Below, in pieces: positions 1-11,989 of a stretch of 64,000 nt of DNA. The DNA is from Nitzschia sp. DOCU1 (lineage: Eukaryota; Bacillariophyta; Bacillariophyceae; Bacillariales; Bacillariaceae): the NCBI GenBank assembly GCA_951394045.1, contig OX595992.1, positions 2,046,001 to 2,110,000 on the forward strand. Direction: 5' to 3'. The first letter of the stretch is position 1; each line of letters begins with the position of its first letter. Made by a program: the position numbers and the translations under genes. Under the pieces are notes generated by a model. The model was not told the DNA's origin, ran no database searches, and was given only the letters and a program-made list of their open reading frames with translations.

Positions 1-1261
1 TCGACAAGACATCACCGGTATCACACAAGGTTGTCATGGATATGTGTCGAATTTCTTGATGTGCAAAGCGAATACCGCACAACAGGTACATCCTCCGTCA
101 AGGGACGCTCCACCACGGTAGCATCGTAGTCGTCGACGTTAGTACTGTGGTTCTCTCAATCGTTGTGTCATGCTGGTGGATTGCTGTGACAACGGCGTCA
201 TTGCTCATTGCAATTTGTTGATTGTCACGGTGGTGTTTTTGTCCCTCGTGTTGTGTATCGTTTGACTAAATTCGCCACGATATCATTGGACTTGTCGTGG
301 TTCCGATGGGTCATTTTTGTACCGTCTGGCTTGGTACGAAAATGAGATGTTTACACGGGATTTGACACCGCTAGAATCGTCTGGAATCAGTCGCGCGGGT
401 AAAGATCCGTTATCTTTGTGTTGATTGCGCGGATTATGTGACATTTAACCGATACGATAATTGACAAAACGATGATTGATCGGTCGATGCTGCTTACCGT
501 TTGGGCTTGTTGATTGTAGAGTGACAAAATGAAGTTCAATATGCCCGTTACTCATGTTCGTCTGCCTTCGCATTGAACATTGTTCGGCGCTTTTGTATAG
601 TTAAAACTTTGAGGTTTTATTTAGTGTCATTGAATTATCCGGTACTGACCTTTAACAGCCGGGAAAACCGATCGGCACTAAGGGCTATATCGATCGGCAA
701 TTCAGCTTCCATGATGTTGTAATGAATATCTGAAATTCGACTTGGTTTTGGGCATATCGAACAGTTCGGATTTGTGGTGGTAAGCTCCCTATGTGGGCCA
801 TTCTATGGAACAAGAACTCAAGTCGTACATTGGGCCAAAAAGAACGATAAAATGCTGCATACAGCTCAGCCTGATATATTGGGCCTCTTTATGTAACACA
901 GCGCTGTAGTGTACAGTTCAATGGAATTGGTACTTCATTTGTGCAAGAAAGAAGGCCAACAGCACCAACAACCAATTGCCCTGCTGTAAGTACAGTACAG
1001 TAAAGCACTACTGCATGGACGTGGAGTGGTGATGCCACGGATGTGCTTGCGTTGCGCAGATATCGAAAGTTGAGGAAAGCATTACCGAGCGGTACTCAAG
1101 TTACGCGAAGGAAACGAGGAGCCAACGTGTGTTGAGATACAACCCCCGCTTCCACTCTCTCATCACAACAATCCCAAACAAATTGTCGCATTTCGTTGTC
1201 GTCACAATCCCTCTACCGAGCTGATTGAAAATATCATTCCAACAACTCTGTAACTACCGTA
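1..1261. other. Intergenic, no gene seen
   Basis: I see no open frame of useful length on either strand and no RNA gene. The last few hundred bases are presumably the promoter and 5' leader of the gene that starts at 1262. Confidence 0.5.
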
Positions 1262-2278
1262 ATGCACCCAATTCAAGAGCAGTCGAACATGCAGCAACCG
1301 CAGGAAAATCAGCTACCGGTGGAGCAAATGGTAACAAACCCCGCCTTTTTCATGGGGTTGAATCACGCAAAGCAACAACAAAGAATCAACCCACGTTTCT
1401 CTGGAATGATGGGACAAGATTCCTTTTTTAACCAGTCTTCGAACGGACCCGTGGGGATTGGAAGCTTCCATACCAGCTCTCCCTATGCTCCTAACATGGA
1501 GCAGATGCTGGGTGGCGAGAACGAGGAGAAGAGAAAGTTTGTTTCCGATCAAGACGTCCTACCAAAGCCCATCAAGAAGGCCCGAACAGACAATGTCGAC
1601 GCAGTGGCGCCGAAGTCTTCGGCCCCTGCCGTTAATATGACGCTCAAGCTGGATGATGAAGAGGGCGCCCCTGATCCAGTTGATGCATGCTCTGTGGGCA
1701 TGTCCACCTACGAAGAGAACGATGTTCTAAGCGGCCGCGGTGGTGGAACTAATGTCCACCCTGGAAACCGCAACTTCCGTGACCTTATCAACCTTCACAG
1801 GCGTTCTTATTTGAAGGCACGCAAGAACGACAAGCCTGCTATCTCCCGAGCCATTGTGCGCGCTATTCGAGAGAGCGGCGGCAGATTCCTCAAGAGGGGC
1901 AACAAGTCGGACCTCTGGTTCGAGATCGGCGATGACGCAGCTAGGGAGAAGACCAGTCAAGCGCTTCGACAACGTGCTCCCGAAATGCGCAAGCTGTTGT
2001 TTGATACCGAGCGTGAAGAAGCTCGTGTAGTCGCCGAAGAGCACCAGCTACTACATCAGAGAATGTTTGTTGGCGGCCAGTCGTCAGGTCCTATGATGTG
2101 GGCCGACCAAGACGGAGCTGCAGCTGCTGGTATGATGAACCCTTCATTGTTACAGGCCATGGCTGCAAACAACAAGCTGGGAAATGGACAAGACCCAAGC
2201 AATCAGCAGTTTTCTAACATGTTCTCTGCTGCACTATTGCATAACGGGATCAACCGATTTGCTTCGAACGGTGCCTAA
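1262..2278 (+). CDS. DUF6824-domain protein, probable nuclear regulator
   Basis: Single-exon frame of 338 aa. The N-terminal ~150 residues are Gln/Met/Asn-rich and low in complexity, with a basic patch (PKPIKKAR, about residue 101) that could be a nuclear localisation signal. Residues about 152-247 match the domain I know from diatoms as DUF6824: it opens NDVLSGRGGGTNVHPGN, continues through a basic helix (LHRRSYLKARKNDK) and a GGRFLKRG segment, and ends with an RQRAPEMRKLL helix. The C-terminus is again Gln/Met/Asn-rich. This family is greatly expanded in diatoms and its biochemical role is unknown; a role in transcription is my inference from the flanking low-complexity regions. The ATG at 1262 is the first in frame. 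Confidence 0.85.
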   Translation: MHPIQEQSNMQQPQENQLPVEQMVTNPAFFMGLNHAKQQQRINPRFSGMMGQDSFFNQSSNGPVGIGSFHTSSPYAPNMEQMLGGENEEKRKFVSDQDVLPKPIKKARTDNVDAVAPKSSAPAVNMTLKLDDEEGAPDPVDACSVGMSTYEENDVLSGRGGGTNVHPGNRNFRDLINLHRRSYLKARKNDKPAISRAIVRAIRESGGRFLKRGNKSDLWFEIGDDAAREKTSQALRQRAPEMRKLLFDTEREEARVVAEEHQLLHQRMFVGGQSSGPMMWADQDGAAAAGMMNPSLLQAMAANNKLGNGQDPSNQQFSNMFSAALLHNGINRFASNGA

Positions 2279-3461
2279 TGGGTAAAGCACCACCGATTTT
2301 TGCTATGAATCCGTACTACAGAAGTAACTGTATTTTGATCTCCACTTTCATTGCTCAAGTACTCCTAGTTGAAGAATATCCGCTGCAAGTGTACATCGAT
2401 GAAGAGGAATAGGTACACCGTGGCGAAGAATGGCTGTTTCAATGCAAACCTGCCTTCCTTCGCCGCCGCCAGGGAACTACTAGTAGACGCAGGAGCAACC
2501 TCTGGTGAAATCACGAGAGGAAACGACAATTCAACTCTCATTTCGTATCGCTATAGCATTTCCGAGCTAAACTCAAGCACATCATGAAGAATTGAGTTGC
2601 AATATCATGTCCCGACGAGTAGTAGCACTAGCTTACCGGGATAGTATTCTACTAGTAGAGAGTCTGCAGCATACCCAACCGATCTACCGCCGACACCAAC
2701 GCGAGAGCCTCTGCATCACATACCGGTAGAGCTATCCACAGTTTTGTGAGCTCCTCGGCAACCAAACTCCGAACTTCAGTGCCGGGCAGCGCTTTCGCTT
2801 TCGAAACGAACTCGACCGAATCCGAACAGCTGGCAGCGCGGAACGAATTGAAGGGAGCTCGAAGAACATCAATACGAGACTGTGCCGAAGAGGACAGTCT
2901 GGATCAAAATCATAAGTAAAGATATATCAAAAAGGCCCATTTAGCACGCGATTAGGAGGGGATAATGGCTTTCGTGTGCGGCCGCCTGTCTGGAGGCGCG
3001 CCGATAAGCCTTGAGGAAGACGATGACGTGTCCAACGGGGGTCCGTGCAGATATTTTAGAGAGGGGGAATCGGTGAGGAAATCTGTTGTAAATAACAAGC
3101 AGATTTGGGGGTCCCTGAAAATGGCAAACCTTGCTTTTCGAATGACACAGATATCTTAGCTATGATATATGTGATGCACCTCTCCTTCGTCAAGGTACTT
3201 CTAACTGGATAGCGCGTATTCTTTAGTTTGAATATCTATACCCTATGATATGTAGAGAATCTCCAACCTGTCTGTATCTTGCTAGATGGGTATCATACCA
3301 CCAGATGTTGGCGTTCTATGATAGTGCGTTTGGGAGCGATCTTTCAGGACGATAGGTCAGAATGCTTAAAACGTTATTTATTCCATCTAACAAGCATCCC
3401 TACGACAAAAGGGATACTGAGTGTAGCTTTATGACGAAGGATTCCCGTTGTCCAATCCATC
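2279..3461. other. Intergenic, no supported gene
   Basis: Two short frames (2369-2587 and 2965-3159) have no protein-like features. It probably carries the 3' end of the DUF6824 gene and the 3' end of the minus-strand gene that stops at 3462. Confidence 0.45.
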
Positions 3462-4160
3462 TCAATAGCCTTTTTTGAATGCCGCGCCTGATTGACGACG
3501 CCAGCCCTTCGAGACACCACGCTTCATGCCACTACTCGCAATTATGGGCGTGGTTGGGAAATGTGCGCATGGTGTGAAACGCAGGCGCGTAGACGTGATC
3601 GGAGAAAGGGCAGGAGATGCGCAATTCTTGGTGATTCTGTAGGACGTGCGCAGGCTGAGAAGCATAGGCCCAGCACTGTTGATTGAACGAATGGATCGTC
3701 GTCGTTGGTGTTCCATACGAGCTTGTTCGACAGTGGAAATCTCAACGAGAACGGAGGGCTTCTTGTAATCAGTGGATTCCGAAGAAGATGACGAGATGGT
3801 CGATGCCAGTGAGCTGTCGGATGAGTACAGCAAACCTTCGTATGTCTCATGGATCCCAGTGGGCAAGGGAGCCGAGGGATGCGGCTTCGGTTCAACGTTT
3901 CTTTTGTTGGCTGCTCGTCGGCGACGTGGAGGGCAAGCCCGTTCATCTTTCTTTCCAGCTGCTCGACGTCGCTTGGGATCAGGGGCCACTCCATCAAAGT
4001 CAAAGACGTCGGTGAAGTTTCGCTTTGAATCTGTAGAGTGGGCCTTCGACGCCCGGGGGGCGTTTGCGTCAATTTTATCGGCGTTCATAGACTCTTGAAT
4101 GGCCTTCCGGATCTTTCGAGCTGCAGTGGCAGCAGCGGCACGCTTGGTTTGACGAGGCAT
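3462..4160 (-). CDS. Basic Ser/Arg-rich hypothetical protein
   Basis: The frame is open upstream to 4247, but I choose the ATG at 4160 because the following MPRQTKR is a plausible basic N-terminus and the extra 29 residues are Cys/Phe-rich and look like leader sequence. The product is 232 aa. It has an Ala/Arg/Lys-rich N-terminal helix, several basic clusters (PKRRR, PPRRRR) that resemble nuclear localisation signals, and a Ser-rich stretch (SDSSLASTISSSSSES). No enzymatic domain is recognised. A nuclear location is inference from composition only. It is divergent from the small membrane-protein frame at 4340, with about 180 bp between the starts. Confidence 0.6.
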   Translation of the reverse strand: MPRQTKRAAAATAARKIRKAIQESMNADKIDANAPRASKAHSTDSKRNFTDVFDFDGVAPDPKRRRAAGKKDERACPPRRRRAANKRNVEPKPHPSAPLPTGIHETYEGLLYSSDSSLASTISSSSSESTDYKKPSVLVEISTVEQARMEHQRRRSIRSINSAGPMLLSLRTSYRITKNCASPALSPITSTRLRFTPCAHFPTTPIIASSGMKRGVSKGWRRQSGAAFKKGY

Positions 4161-4339
4161 GATGGTTGCACGGAGGCAATCAAACAGGATGGACTGCAAA
4201 AGGCTAAACGCAGGAATGGAGCAATCGCAAAATGTGCATTGCAACACAATCGAAAAGAAAGTGAGATGTCATCACACCATGATGTTTCATCGTGCTGCGT
4301 CGATCATGAGCTCCATCGACAAGTGTGAAAGAAACCGAC

Positions 4340-4738
4340 ATGGTTTGCAGTGTCATTCACAGAACGTTCGCTTTGATTTCATTTTTGGAAGCAGTTTTAT
4401 ATGTCGGTTTCTCGCTGTTTCTGAACGCCCCCGGTAGCTTTCAGTCGTGGTTGCGTCAGTTGGAGCATCATGATGGATGGGATGTCCGCGGGCTTGTCGG
4501 TATTGTTCTTTGGGGTGGATTTTATTTTGTGGTTTTGAAGCTGGGTTGCATTGCTCTCTTGGGAAAGAAGGCAAGGGTGCTCTTTTGGCTTTCAAATCAT
4601 CATCCAGACTCGAGGGCACATGATCTTAGAGAGTATGTGCTCGCGGAGAGGGTCGACCTGCGTGCAGATAATGAATCATATCAACAGAGTTTTAAAGAAC
4701 AAATAAACAATATTTATCTACAGTTTTGTATTTCTTAA
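4340..4738 (+). CDS. Possible small membrane protein
   Basis: Frame of 132 aa from the ATG at 4340. It has two or three hydrophobic stretches: about residues 10-30 (FALISFLEAVLYVGFSLFL), about 50-70 (GLVGIVLWGGFYFVVLKLG) and a shorter one after it. The last 40 residues are charged. I do not recognise a family. Support is only frame length, hydrophobic pattern and position opposite the start of a divergent gene, so it could be chance. The stop at 4738 lies in an AT-rich stretch that could be a 3' UTR. Confidence 0.4.
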   Translation: MVCSVIHRTFALISFLEAVLYVGFSLFLNAPGSFQSWLRQLEHHDGWDVRGLVGIVLWGGFYFVVLKLGCIALLGKKARVLFWLSNHHPDSRAHDLREYVLAERVDLRADNESYQQSFKEQINNIYLQFCIS

Positions 4739-5125
4739 TAAATTGTTTCGACCCGTTGCCGCGCGTTCTTGTGGGATTTATCTGCACCCTCACATCTTTT
4801 GGGATTGGCGATTGCGCGAAAACTTCTATTTAATTGGCGGAAAGATCGCAAGAGGGCGGCCTCCCCATCTCATCGACGAATTTTGTGGGATTGCCCTTCG
4901 TCGCTGAGTTGTACAACAAAGAAGGAAGAACTGTAGGAGAATCGTCTGCATTGTTTTAGTAATTGCTTGCAACTCCACACATCCGAAGAGTTGCGGCGTT
5001 TCCCTTTGGTGACAAACTTCTCATAGCATCTGTTTTCGCCGATCTCCCTCGGAACCAAATCACTGCGTTAATAAAAGTTGTTGCATCGCTTGGGGGGTAT
5101 CAGCGAAATCTAGGTTGGAAGAACC

Positions 5126-8100
5126 ATGAGTGATTTAGAAAACTCGTACAAAGCGCAAATGTACGATGTGGTAAGCTCAACATTGCCGCTTCCTTACAAC
5201 TGCGGCACGCTTTAGGCCTCACGTTTTGCACCAATTGCTTGCTCCTCTGCTACTCTAGCCGAACATCGTGCGATCGATGGGTAATATGATGCGGGGACCA
5301 AGGGGACACTACTCAACGAATTTCACGGACGTCTTTTCGTCGAACAAAGAAGAGCAATACAGTTATGTGAACGGCATATTGGCAGTGTTGATCTCGTTCG
5401 TTGTCATTTTTCTCTTCTGGGTGTTTGTCCTCTTTGTATTAAAATTTCGAGGGGCCGAAGTTGGATGTGCATCGGGGCGGCCGTTTCTGACAAAAGAGGA
5501 CGTAGATGATTTGCAATCTACTGATGACGACGAGGATAGTTTTTTGAGTTCGATTGGGTCTGCCTCGCAAAGCTCGAGCCAAGACGAAAACTCAGTCGCG
5601 AAGCTCATTGATGCTAAAGCAAATAAGACTTCATCAAATGACAGCCTAGAAGGGTCATCCCATGGGAAGAATGGACCACCTACAGATGCCATGACGACAC
5701 ACGATGAAGATGACCCATCCGTCCAGGCCCACGCCAACAATCTCCGCTTTTCTCGAGCGAGTCAAAGGGAACGGCGAACTCGATTTTGCTTTCTCATTGT
5801 TAGCCTTCTTACGTTAGTTTGCGTCCCTGTTATCCTGGTTACATCGTTTGGTCCGTTGAAAGAAGTTTCTAGAACCACTGACGAACTCACTGTGGTAAGT
5901 GCCATTTGATTTGTATTTCATTGATATTCCAAAGGGGGAAGTCTCTCATCCATTGTTTGATCTTCAGCTTACTCGAGAGATTTTGATTCAAGCCAATGCG
6001 ACCATGGACAGCATTGAGGGTGCCATAAAAAGTGCAACCGAAGTGGTTGGAAATGTGTCCATGGACACGGGAACGATTTGTCCAAACGTTAACAAAGACA
6101 ATTTCGAAGAAACTCTTGGTATTGATCTAAACGAGTTGGTGGTCAGTGTCACGGAGGATTACAATTCCATGGTGACGGCATCCGAGGAAAAGATTCAGTT
6201 TGTTCGGAATTTCGTGCAAAGCTTTGATGACGGATTAATGTCCTTTGAGAACACAGTTGCGGTTGCGGAAGAGTGGCTCTGGATGGCTCCCGCCGTTTTA
6301 TTTGCAGTTAGTCTCTCGACAGCTGCTGCGATGCTTGGGGTTGTCCTAGCATGGAGGGGGAAATCATCAGCTAAAGTCCAGAATACCATGTCATACGTTG
6401 TCCTCCCGCTTTTGATGGTTTCGGCTATTGCTACTTGGATTATTCTCCTCTTCGCAGCAATGGCGACTATGGTTGGATCTGATGCATGCACGGCCAGTAC
6501 GTCCAAAGGATCGCTAGACGAAACAATCCAACAGATATTGGGTGTACTGAATCTGGAGGCCAACAGTACTACATTTGAGATTGTTCAAGCCTATACAAAT
6601 GTACGTCCTACTTTTTTGTCTTGATGTGTGTCTCCCCCTTTCGCCACCTAATGCCTTCTCCTTTTCGTAGAGTTGTAGCGGACCTGATCCTATGCAGGAT
6701 ATTGAGCAGGTACAGGTTGAGGTGCAGGAAATAATGGACAAGATCTGGCAATACATTTCCAGAGTCGACTCGATCGGTCGTGCTCAGATCATGGACATAT
6801 GCGGGGGTGACGATTTGGAAGGTCTGCTTTTGGCCGCTCGGAACGTTGCAAAAATTCTTACTTCCATCCGGCGTGCTCTGGATAGTACTAGACTCTCTTT
6901 GAGCTGTCCTCGGATCAATGTCATCTATGTTGCAGCCGCCCATGATGCAGTCTGCACAGATGCAGCTTCAGCTGTCGCGGGTGGATTTTTGGTGCTTCTC
7001 ATTCTTGGTATGTCCCTGCTGACCATGATGTCGCTAAGAGCCTCTTGGTTGCAGAATATCAAGGAGGAGAAGGTGTACCACGACGAGAGCGAGGTTGCCG
7101 AGAACATGATCCTTGACGAGCATGAGGAGTACCTCGCCTACATTTCGAAGTATAAACACGAATGGCAAGAATACGGTGGTTTTGATGGGCAAGCCATGGA
7201 TCATTCGGCGGAAAGCGAAGAAGGATCGTTCTCCGAGCGCTCGGAAGGTTCGCTCTATTTCGACGAAGCAGAGGATAATCGAAGCGAAATGGAAGGATAC
7301 AGTGGATCCATGACGGAATCTGAGGGATATTCTACGGCTACACCAGCGAGTGGCCCGAAATGCCCGAGGAAAATGCCCTCGATACTCCTTACAGCTGAGT
7401 CGTCTGACCAGATATCCCTCCCCAGCCTTACCATTCAGGAGAGCACCGCATCGGCTTCTATCGTCGCGGAGGATCTTTTCAAAGGGGAGCCGCGGGTACT
7501 CCCCCCTCCAGCAAATCAGGAGGAGAACTACATTGCCGACGCCGTTCAAGCTATTCTATCGAAGAAGCCTTCGATGTCGTCTCTCAACGAAGCACATAAG
7601 ATAAAACGAGAGTCCTCGAAGTCATCCAACGCCGATGCTCGAAGCGCATTGTCAAGGCAATCTTCCAAATCGTCGCCGGATGCTTCCAGGTCGGCGCCCT
7701 CGAGAGAAAGTCGATTGACAAGGCAGTCTTCAAAATCATCGACCAAAAGTGGCCCTCAGTCGGGCAAACCAGATCCCAGTGGCAAAGAAACGCAACCCAG
7801 CCGCTTCTTTGAACGGTATGGCATTGACCCAGGCGCAAGCGTCCGCAAAAAGGCCGACACCCACATGCTTCCACCTTCTTTCGGAGCGAATCCGCCTCCC
7901 CCACCACCACCACCACCACCACCATCCAGGGCGCATTCAGCAAAGACCTTTCAGAGACCAGATGCTCCTACACGCCAATCGGCGCAAGCCCAATCCCTCC
8001 CTAGAACAAACAGCCTTCGATCGAAAACTAGTCAATCTCCTGGCCGACCTTTCTTCAAGGCCACTCCTACAGGCAACCTTGGTGAAATAGAGCTTCAATG

Positions 8101-8164
8101 GCCTATTATGGCCTGCGGCCCACGTTGTTCTTCAAACTTGCATAATGATGTCTTTGAGTGCTAG
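5126..8164 (+). CDS. Five-membrane-span protein, Tweety/prominin-like layout
   Basis: Four exons by GT-AG logic, with frame preserved at every junction: 5126-5170, 5259-5894, 5968-6600 and 6671-8164; introns are 88, 73 and 70 nt, all phase 0. The product is about 935 aa. Hydrophobic segments fall at about residues 54-80, 190-213, 331-358, 371-397 and 537-558. A Ser/acidic loop separates segments 1 and 2, and two larger helical loops with several Cys separate 2-3 and 4-5. The tail after residue 560 is about 375 residues: acidic, then Ser/Lys-rich repeats of the RQSSKSS type, then a Pro run. Five spans with two large loops and a long tail is the layout of Tweety and prominin proteins; that is resemblance of layout only, as I see no diagnostic motif. 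The Pro run could bind profilin, SH3 or WW domains (inference). Confidence 0.7.
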
Positions 8165-9074
8165 GAGGCTGACTGGTATGCTTTTGCGCTTTCTGTGGTT
8201 ACTACTATGGACGGCACAATAATATTAATCGTGCTGGACAACGACAATTATTCAGTATCTTTCATAATGATAAAGTAATAAATATACAAGAGATAACATA
8301 TCATGAAATGGAGTATGGTGTACTTCTATTAATAGTAGGTTTCGTTGTCTGCTCATAGAGGAGTCGTCCTGAAAGCTGCGCTTGTCTTGGTGGTTGTAGC
8401 CTGTTACAGGAAACTAAGACAGTTTGTTCTAACAGGTACTATATCTAATAAGGAGCTAAGAACATAATACTTGTTGTTGCTGTTTTTTTTGTGAACTTAG
8501 GCCTTACGCTATTGCAGCATGACCTGGATACGATAGCTTCAAACTGGGGTTAGGGTTACCAAATCAGGTATGCATGAATGCGGTGTAGCATCATACTGTA
8601 GTGTGAAATCTGGCTGACTCCGCGCAAGGGAACGATGTGCGTGGCTCGCGATGACTGGTGACGGTTTTATTTTTCGCATCATCGTCGGAACGACCTTTTC
8701 AGTCATGCATATGCTTCGTTCAAATTCGTCAAATAAGTACTGACATGTACGAGTTAGTATTGTTTCGCTTTGTCGTCGGAATGAATTGTCAGTCATGCAT
8801 ACGAATTGTTATATTTGTATAGATCAGTACTAGTGTGTGCGGCTACGTATTATTTCTACGAATAGAATGAACAATGGAAGGTGAAATAGCTGGGGAGATT
8901 TCGCCACCTGGACCGACGGAAAGCAATTTTACGTTTGAAGATCCATCCTTGCACCACACAAAGTGACGACGTGGCCCCTGTGTTGTACCATCGGCAGCCA
9001 ACCCCGACCAATTTGTTCGTCCACAGAGTCTATCACAATTTCTCTCTTCTACTAATTTTGATTTATTCTTCACA
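8165..9074. other. Intergenic with a short degenerate repeat
   Basis: No gene seen. It holds the 3' end of the five-span gene, a degenerate tandem repeat at 8683-8839 and, closest to 9075, the presumed promoter and leader of the desaturase. Confidence 0.45.
8683..8839. repeat. Degenerate ~91-nt tandem duplication
   Basis: Two units begin with cgtcgga at 8683 and 8774 and share the core cagtcatgcata plus a later cagtact/agtact element. They are clearly related but diverged, with indels. Confidence 0.4.
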
Positions 9075-10437
9075 ATGGGAAAAGGAGGTAGAACAGACGC
9101 TAGAGTGCGAAAGCAGGCTGCCGGCAAAGCTGCCGGCTTGAGCGAGTGGAAATCGCCGTACAACCCATTGGATCCCAATGCTCCTACTTTGCCGACCAAA
9201 GGGGAAATTAAAGCATCAATTCCAGCGCATTGCTTTCAACGTTCCTATATCTGGGGCATGGCATACTTGATTCGCGATTTGATCATGGCTTCGGCCTTTG
9301 CTTACGGGACAAGCTTGGTGCTATCAACAGATGTTCCCGACCTACATGACCCCGTCGCGGTTGCGAAGTGGACGCTTGGGTGGGGATTTTATGCTTTCTG
9401 GCAAGGAACCATCCTTACTGGGCCCTGGGTCGTAGCTCATGAATGCGGTAAGTAACAGAGAACTCTGGAAAGTTCCGTGCTGCCAAGGAATCCCTGACTG
9501 ACAACGTCACTTTCTTGCAGGTCATGGTGCATTCAGCCCCTCGCAAACATGGAACGACATCGTTGGTTTTGTCGTCCACCAGGCTTTGTTGGTGCCTTAC
9601 TTTGCTTGGCAATACACCCATGCCAAGCACCACCGACGCACCAACCATTTGACGGATGGCGAATCTCACGTCCCCTCCACTGCGGAGGACAATGGTTTAG
9701 GTCCCAATAATGAGCGTCTATCCTTCTATGCTGTTTGGCATGAGGCTATGGGAGATGGCGTTTTTGCTGCATTCCAAGTGTGGAGCCACTTGGCTATCGG
9801 ATGGCCCCTTTACTTGTTGGGTCTTGCCTCCACTGGAAAGGTCGACCAACAGGGCGAGCCCCTCAATGGACGAATTGCTGACCACTTCCGCACTTCGTCC
9901 CCAATGTTTCCGGAAAAGATTTCGTTTAAGATTTTCTTGTCGACTGTGACGACGGTTCTCTCCCTTGCCGGTTTGGCATATGCCAGCATGCAATACGGAG
10001 TCATGCCTGTGCTTCTTTGGTATTTGAACCCCTACTTTTTTGTCAATGCTTGGTTGGTTCTCTACACCTGGCTGCAGCACACTGACCCCAGTGTTCCCCA
10101 CTATGGCGACGATGAGTGGACTTGGGTCAAGGGTGCCTTGAGCACCATCGATCGCCCCTACGGAATTTTCGACTTTTTCCACCATCGAATCGGTTCCACC
10201 CATGTTGCCCACCATTTGTTCCATGAGATGCCCCACTACAATGCCAAAGTGGCTACCGCGGCAATTAAGGCGTTTTTGGAACCAAAGGGATTGTACAACT
10301 ACGATCCTACTCCGTGGTGGAAGGCCATGTGGAAAATCGCCAAGACGTGTCACTATGTCGAAGCTGATACTGGAATCCAGTACTTGAAGTCGTTGGAGGA
10401 CGTTCCTCTCACTAAGGACTCGAAGAAGAAGGCATAG
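9075..10437 (+). CDS. FAD2-like microsomal omega-6/delta-12 fatty acid desaturase
   Basis: Two exons, 9075-9447 and 9521-10437, with a 73-nt phase-1 intron that splits the first histidine box; joining restores HECGH (about residues 122-126) followed by GAFS. The product is 429 aa, usual for FAD2. Box 2 is HAKHHRRTNH; box 3 is HVAHH, in the context FHHRIGSTHVAHHLF that is typical of FAD2. These eight or so histidines bind the di-iron centre. Several hydrophobic helices are present and there is no plastid presequence, so the endoplasmic reticulum is the likely site, where the enzyme would convert oleoyl to linoleoyl groups on phospholipid. The C-terminus KKKA fits a KKXX ER-retrieval signal. 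Regiospecificity (delta-12 against omega-3) cannot be read with certainty. Confidence 0.93.
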
Positions 10438-10620
10438 TCAGGCCCGATATTGTAAGCTAATTTATTTCGTACTCATAATTTTCTGATCAACAAACAATCA
10501 TTTGGCATGTTTTATTAGTGACGAAAAGTAATATTGAGGACGCCTAGGTCGATTGTAAGGCATCAGCACAAAAATTGGAATTAGGGTCTTTGCAGAATAG
10601 ATCACTGTTTCCTTTGAAAA

Positions 10621-11585
10621 CTAGTTAACTGGGTTCAAGGCCGCAGCACGGATTCCAGACGCTATCCTTTCGATAGCTTCCTTTGATGGTTCGGCCTTGT
10701 GATTGAAGTAGTTTTCGACGGTTATCCTATTAGCTGGTACACCTGCCTTGGAGAGACCTTCTTTCCATTCATTTACCATTTGCCCGTTTCCAATTATGTG
10801 ATAGTGCGTCTCGCCCAAAGAGCAGATATCTTCGTTTACGACTAGCTGGACATTTTCCTCGGAAGCAGAAAGACGACCAACCTCGCTCGTGATGACAGGT
10901 TTGTAACGAAAGCTCTCATAGGCCGTTGCCCATACGTTTAAATAGTCTGCGAAAAGCTTTTCGGACTCGTAGCGGAAACTTGCAAACAAATCAATCGAAC
11001 CAGCAAAGTTTTCCGACAAGAGCTTCTCCACCGCTCCCACGCATGGCCCGACACCTACTCCCGTCGATAGCATAACGATGCGTTCCGTGTTGGGCGCAAT
11101 CCCTTTGGCAATTGGAACCTTGAATTTGCCTCCAAATTGCAGAGGCGTACCAGGTTTCGCGGTGGCGAGGGCTTTGGACTTGGCGCCCACCACCTTGATA
11201 ACAATGTCCATAGATTTATCGGTACAACGAGTAACGGTGTATGGGCCTCGCATCCACCCATTGTTGTTTTCATATCCTTGACAGTCTTTTCGTCCAAGTC
11301 GTCAGCATCGGGGTTTCCTTCGATTTCCAATGCCAAGACATGGCCGGGTTCATAATCTAGGGGCATTTCGTCTCCTTCATCTCTATCAATGTGAAGGATA
11401 ACACTGCCATCCCCAATGATTTCAGCTTCTCGCAGTACGGCCTTTCGTTTCTCGTACTGCGGGGCGCCACTTTCCGCCTGAAGTTTCGTCGGAATTGTAG
11501 TATGTCCCCTCTGAAAAAGTGGAGGTGCAAAAGCACCAATGGGACGACATACCCCAAATAAAAGACACAAATAGAGAACTTTCAT
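10621..11585 (-). CDS. Plastid-type FNR-like flavin reductase with a one-base frameshift
   Basis: Two overlapping minus frames make one protein. The N-terminal half starts at 11585 with a signal peptide ending GAFAPP, the diatom plastid-targeting site, followed by a beta-rich half (DYEPGHVLALE). The C-terminal half, read from about 11267, has the FAD-binding motif RGPYTVTR, a nucleotide-binding STGVGVGP and a C-terminal GNGQMVNEW segment, which is the ferredoxin-NADP-reductase fold. The halves differ by one base in an A4 run on the coding strand (11267-11270): five As would keep one frame of about 321 aa. No GT-AG intron fits the junction. It is either a sequencing error in a homopolymer or a true lesion. 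The electron partner is unknown. Confidence 0.75.
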
Positions 11586-11989
11586 CTCTTGTTGATTATT
11601 GGCAGTTCCAAGAATAGAAAGAGTGACAGTGCCAATTGGTGGTCGGTAATTCCAAATTGTGGTTCCTTTCTGCCACGTTCGCGTCGTATGTGGACTTCGT
11701 CAGCGCAACATATGCCGATAAAAAAGTGGGACGTGCAACGTCATCACATCTCCGTGTGATTGCGACAGGCAGCCCTCCCAATGTGCTACCTACTATACCT
11801 GGTATCTACCTACCTTAGGTAGGCCTGGGGTCGACATCCCATTACGAGTCGAGTCGGGTAGAGCTAGAGTTTCAGTAGTGGCTAGCCAAAGTGGGATTGT
11901 TCCCCATGGAAATGAAAGCAAGGATTAAGCTTGGGAGGGAAGATGTAGCGAATGAAAAGTTCCTACTAATCGGCGCTTTCTCATGCTAA
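11586..11989. other. Intergenic, no gene seen
   Basis: Lies upstream of the reductase and downstream of the minus-strand glycosyltransferase. A short near-duplicated run (cctacctaccttaggtaggc) occurs around 11805-11824. No other structure seen. Confidence 0.4.

Noticed and set aside
2965..3159. 64-codon frame
   Set aside because: No homologous motif, no supporting context.
7736..7943. Poly-Trp and poly-Val minus frames, poly-His plus frame
   Set aside because: Shadows of the CCA/CCT repeat coding for the Pro run of the five-span protein.
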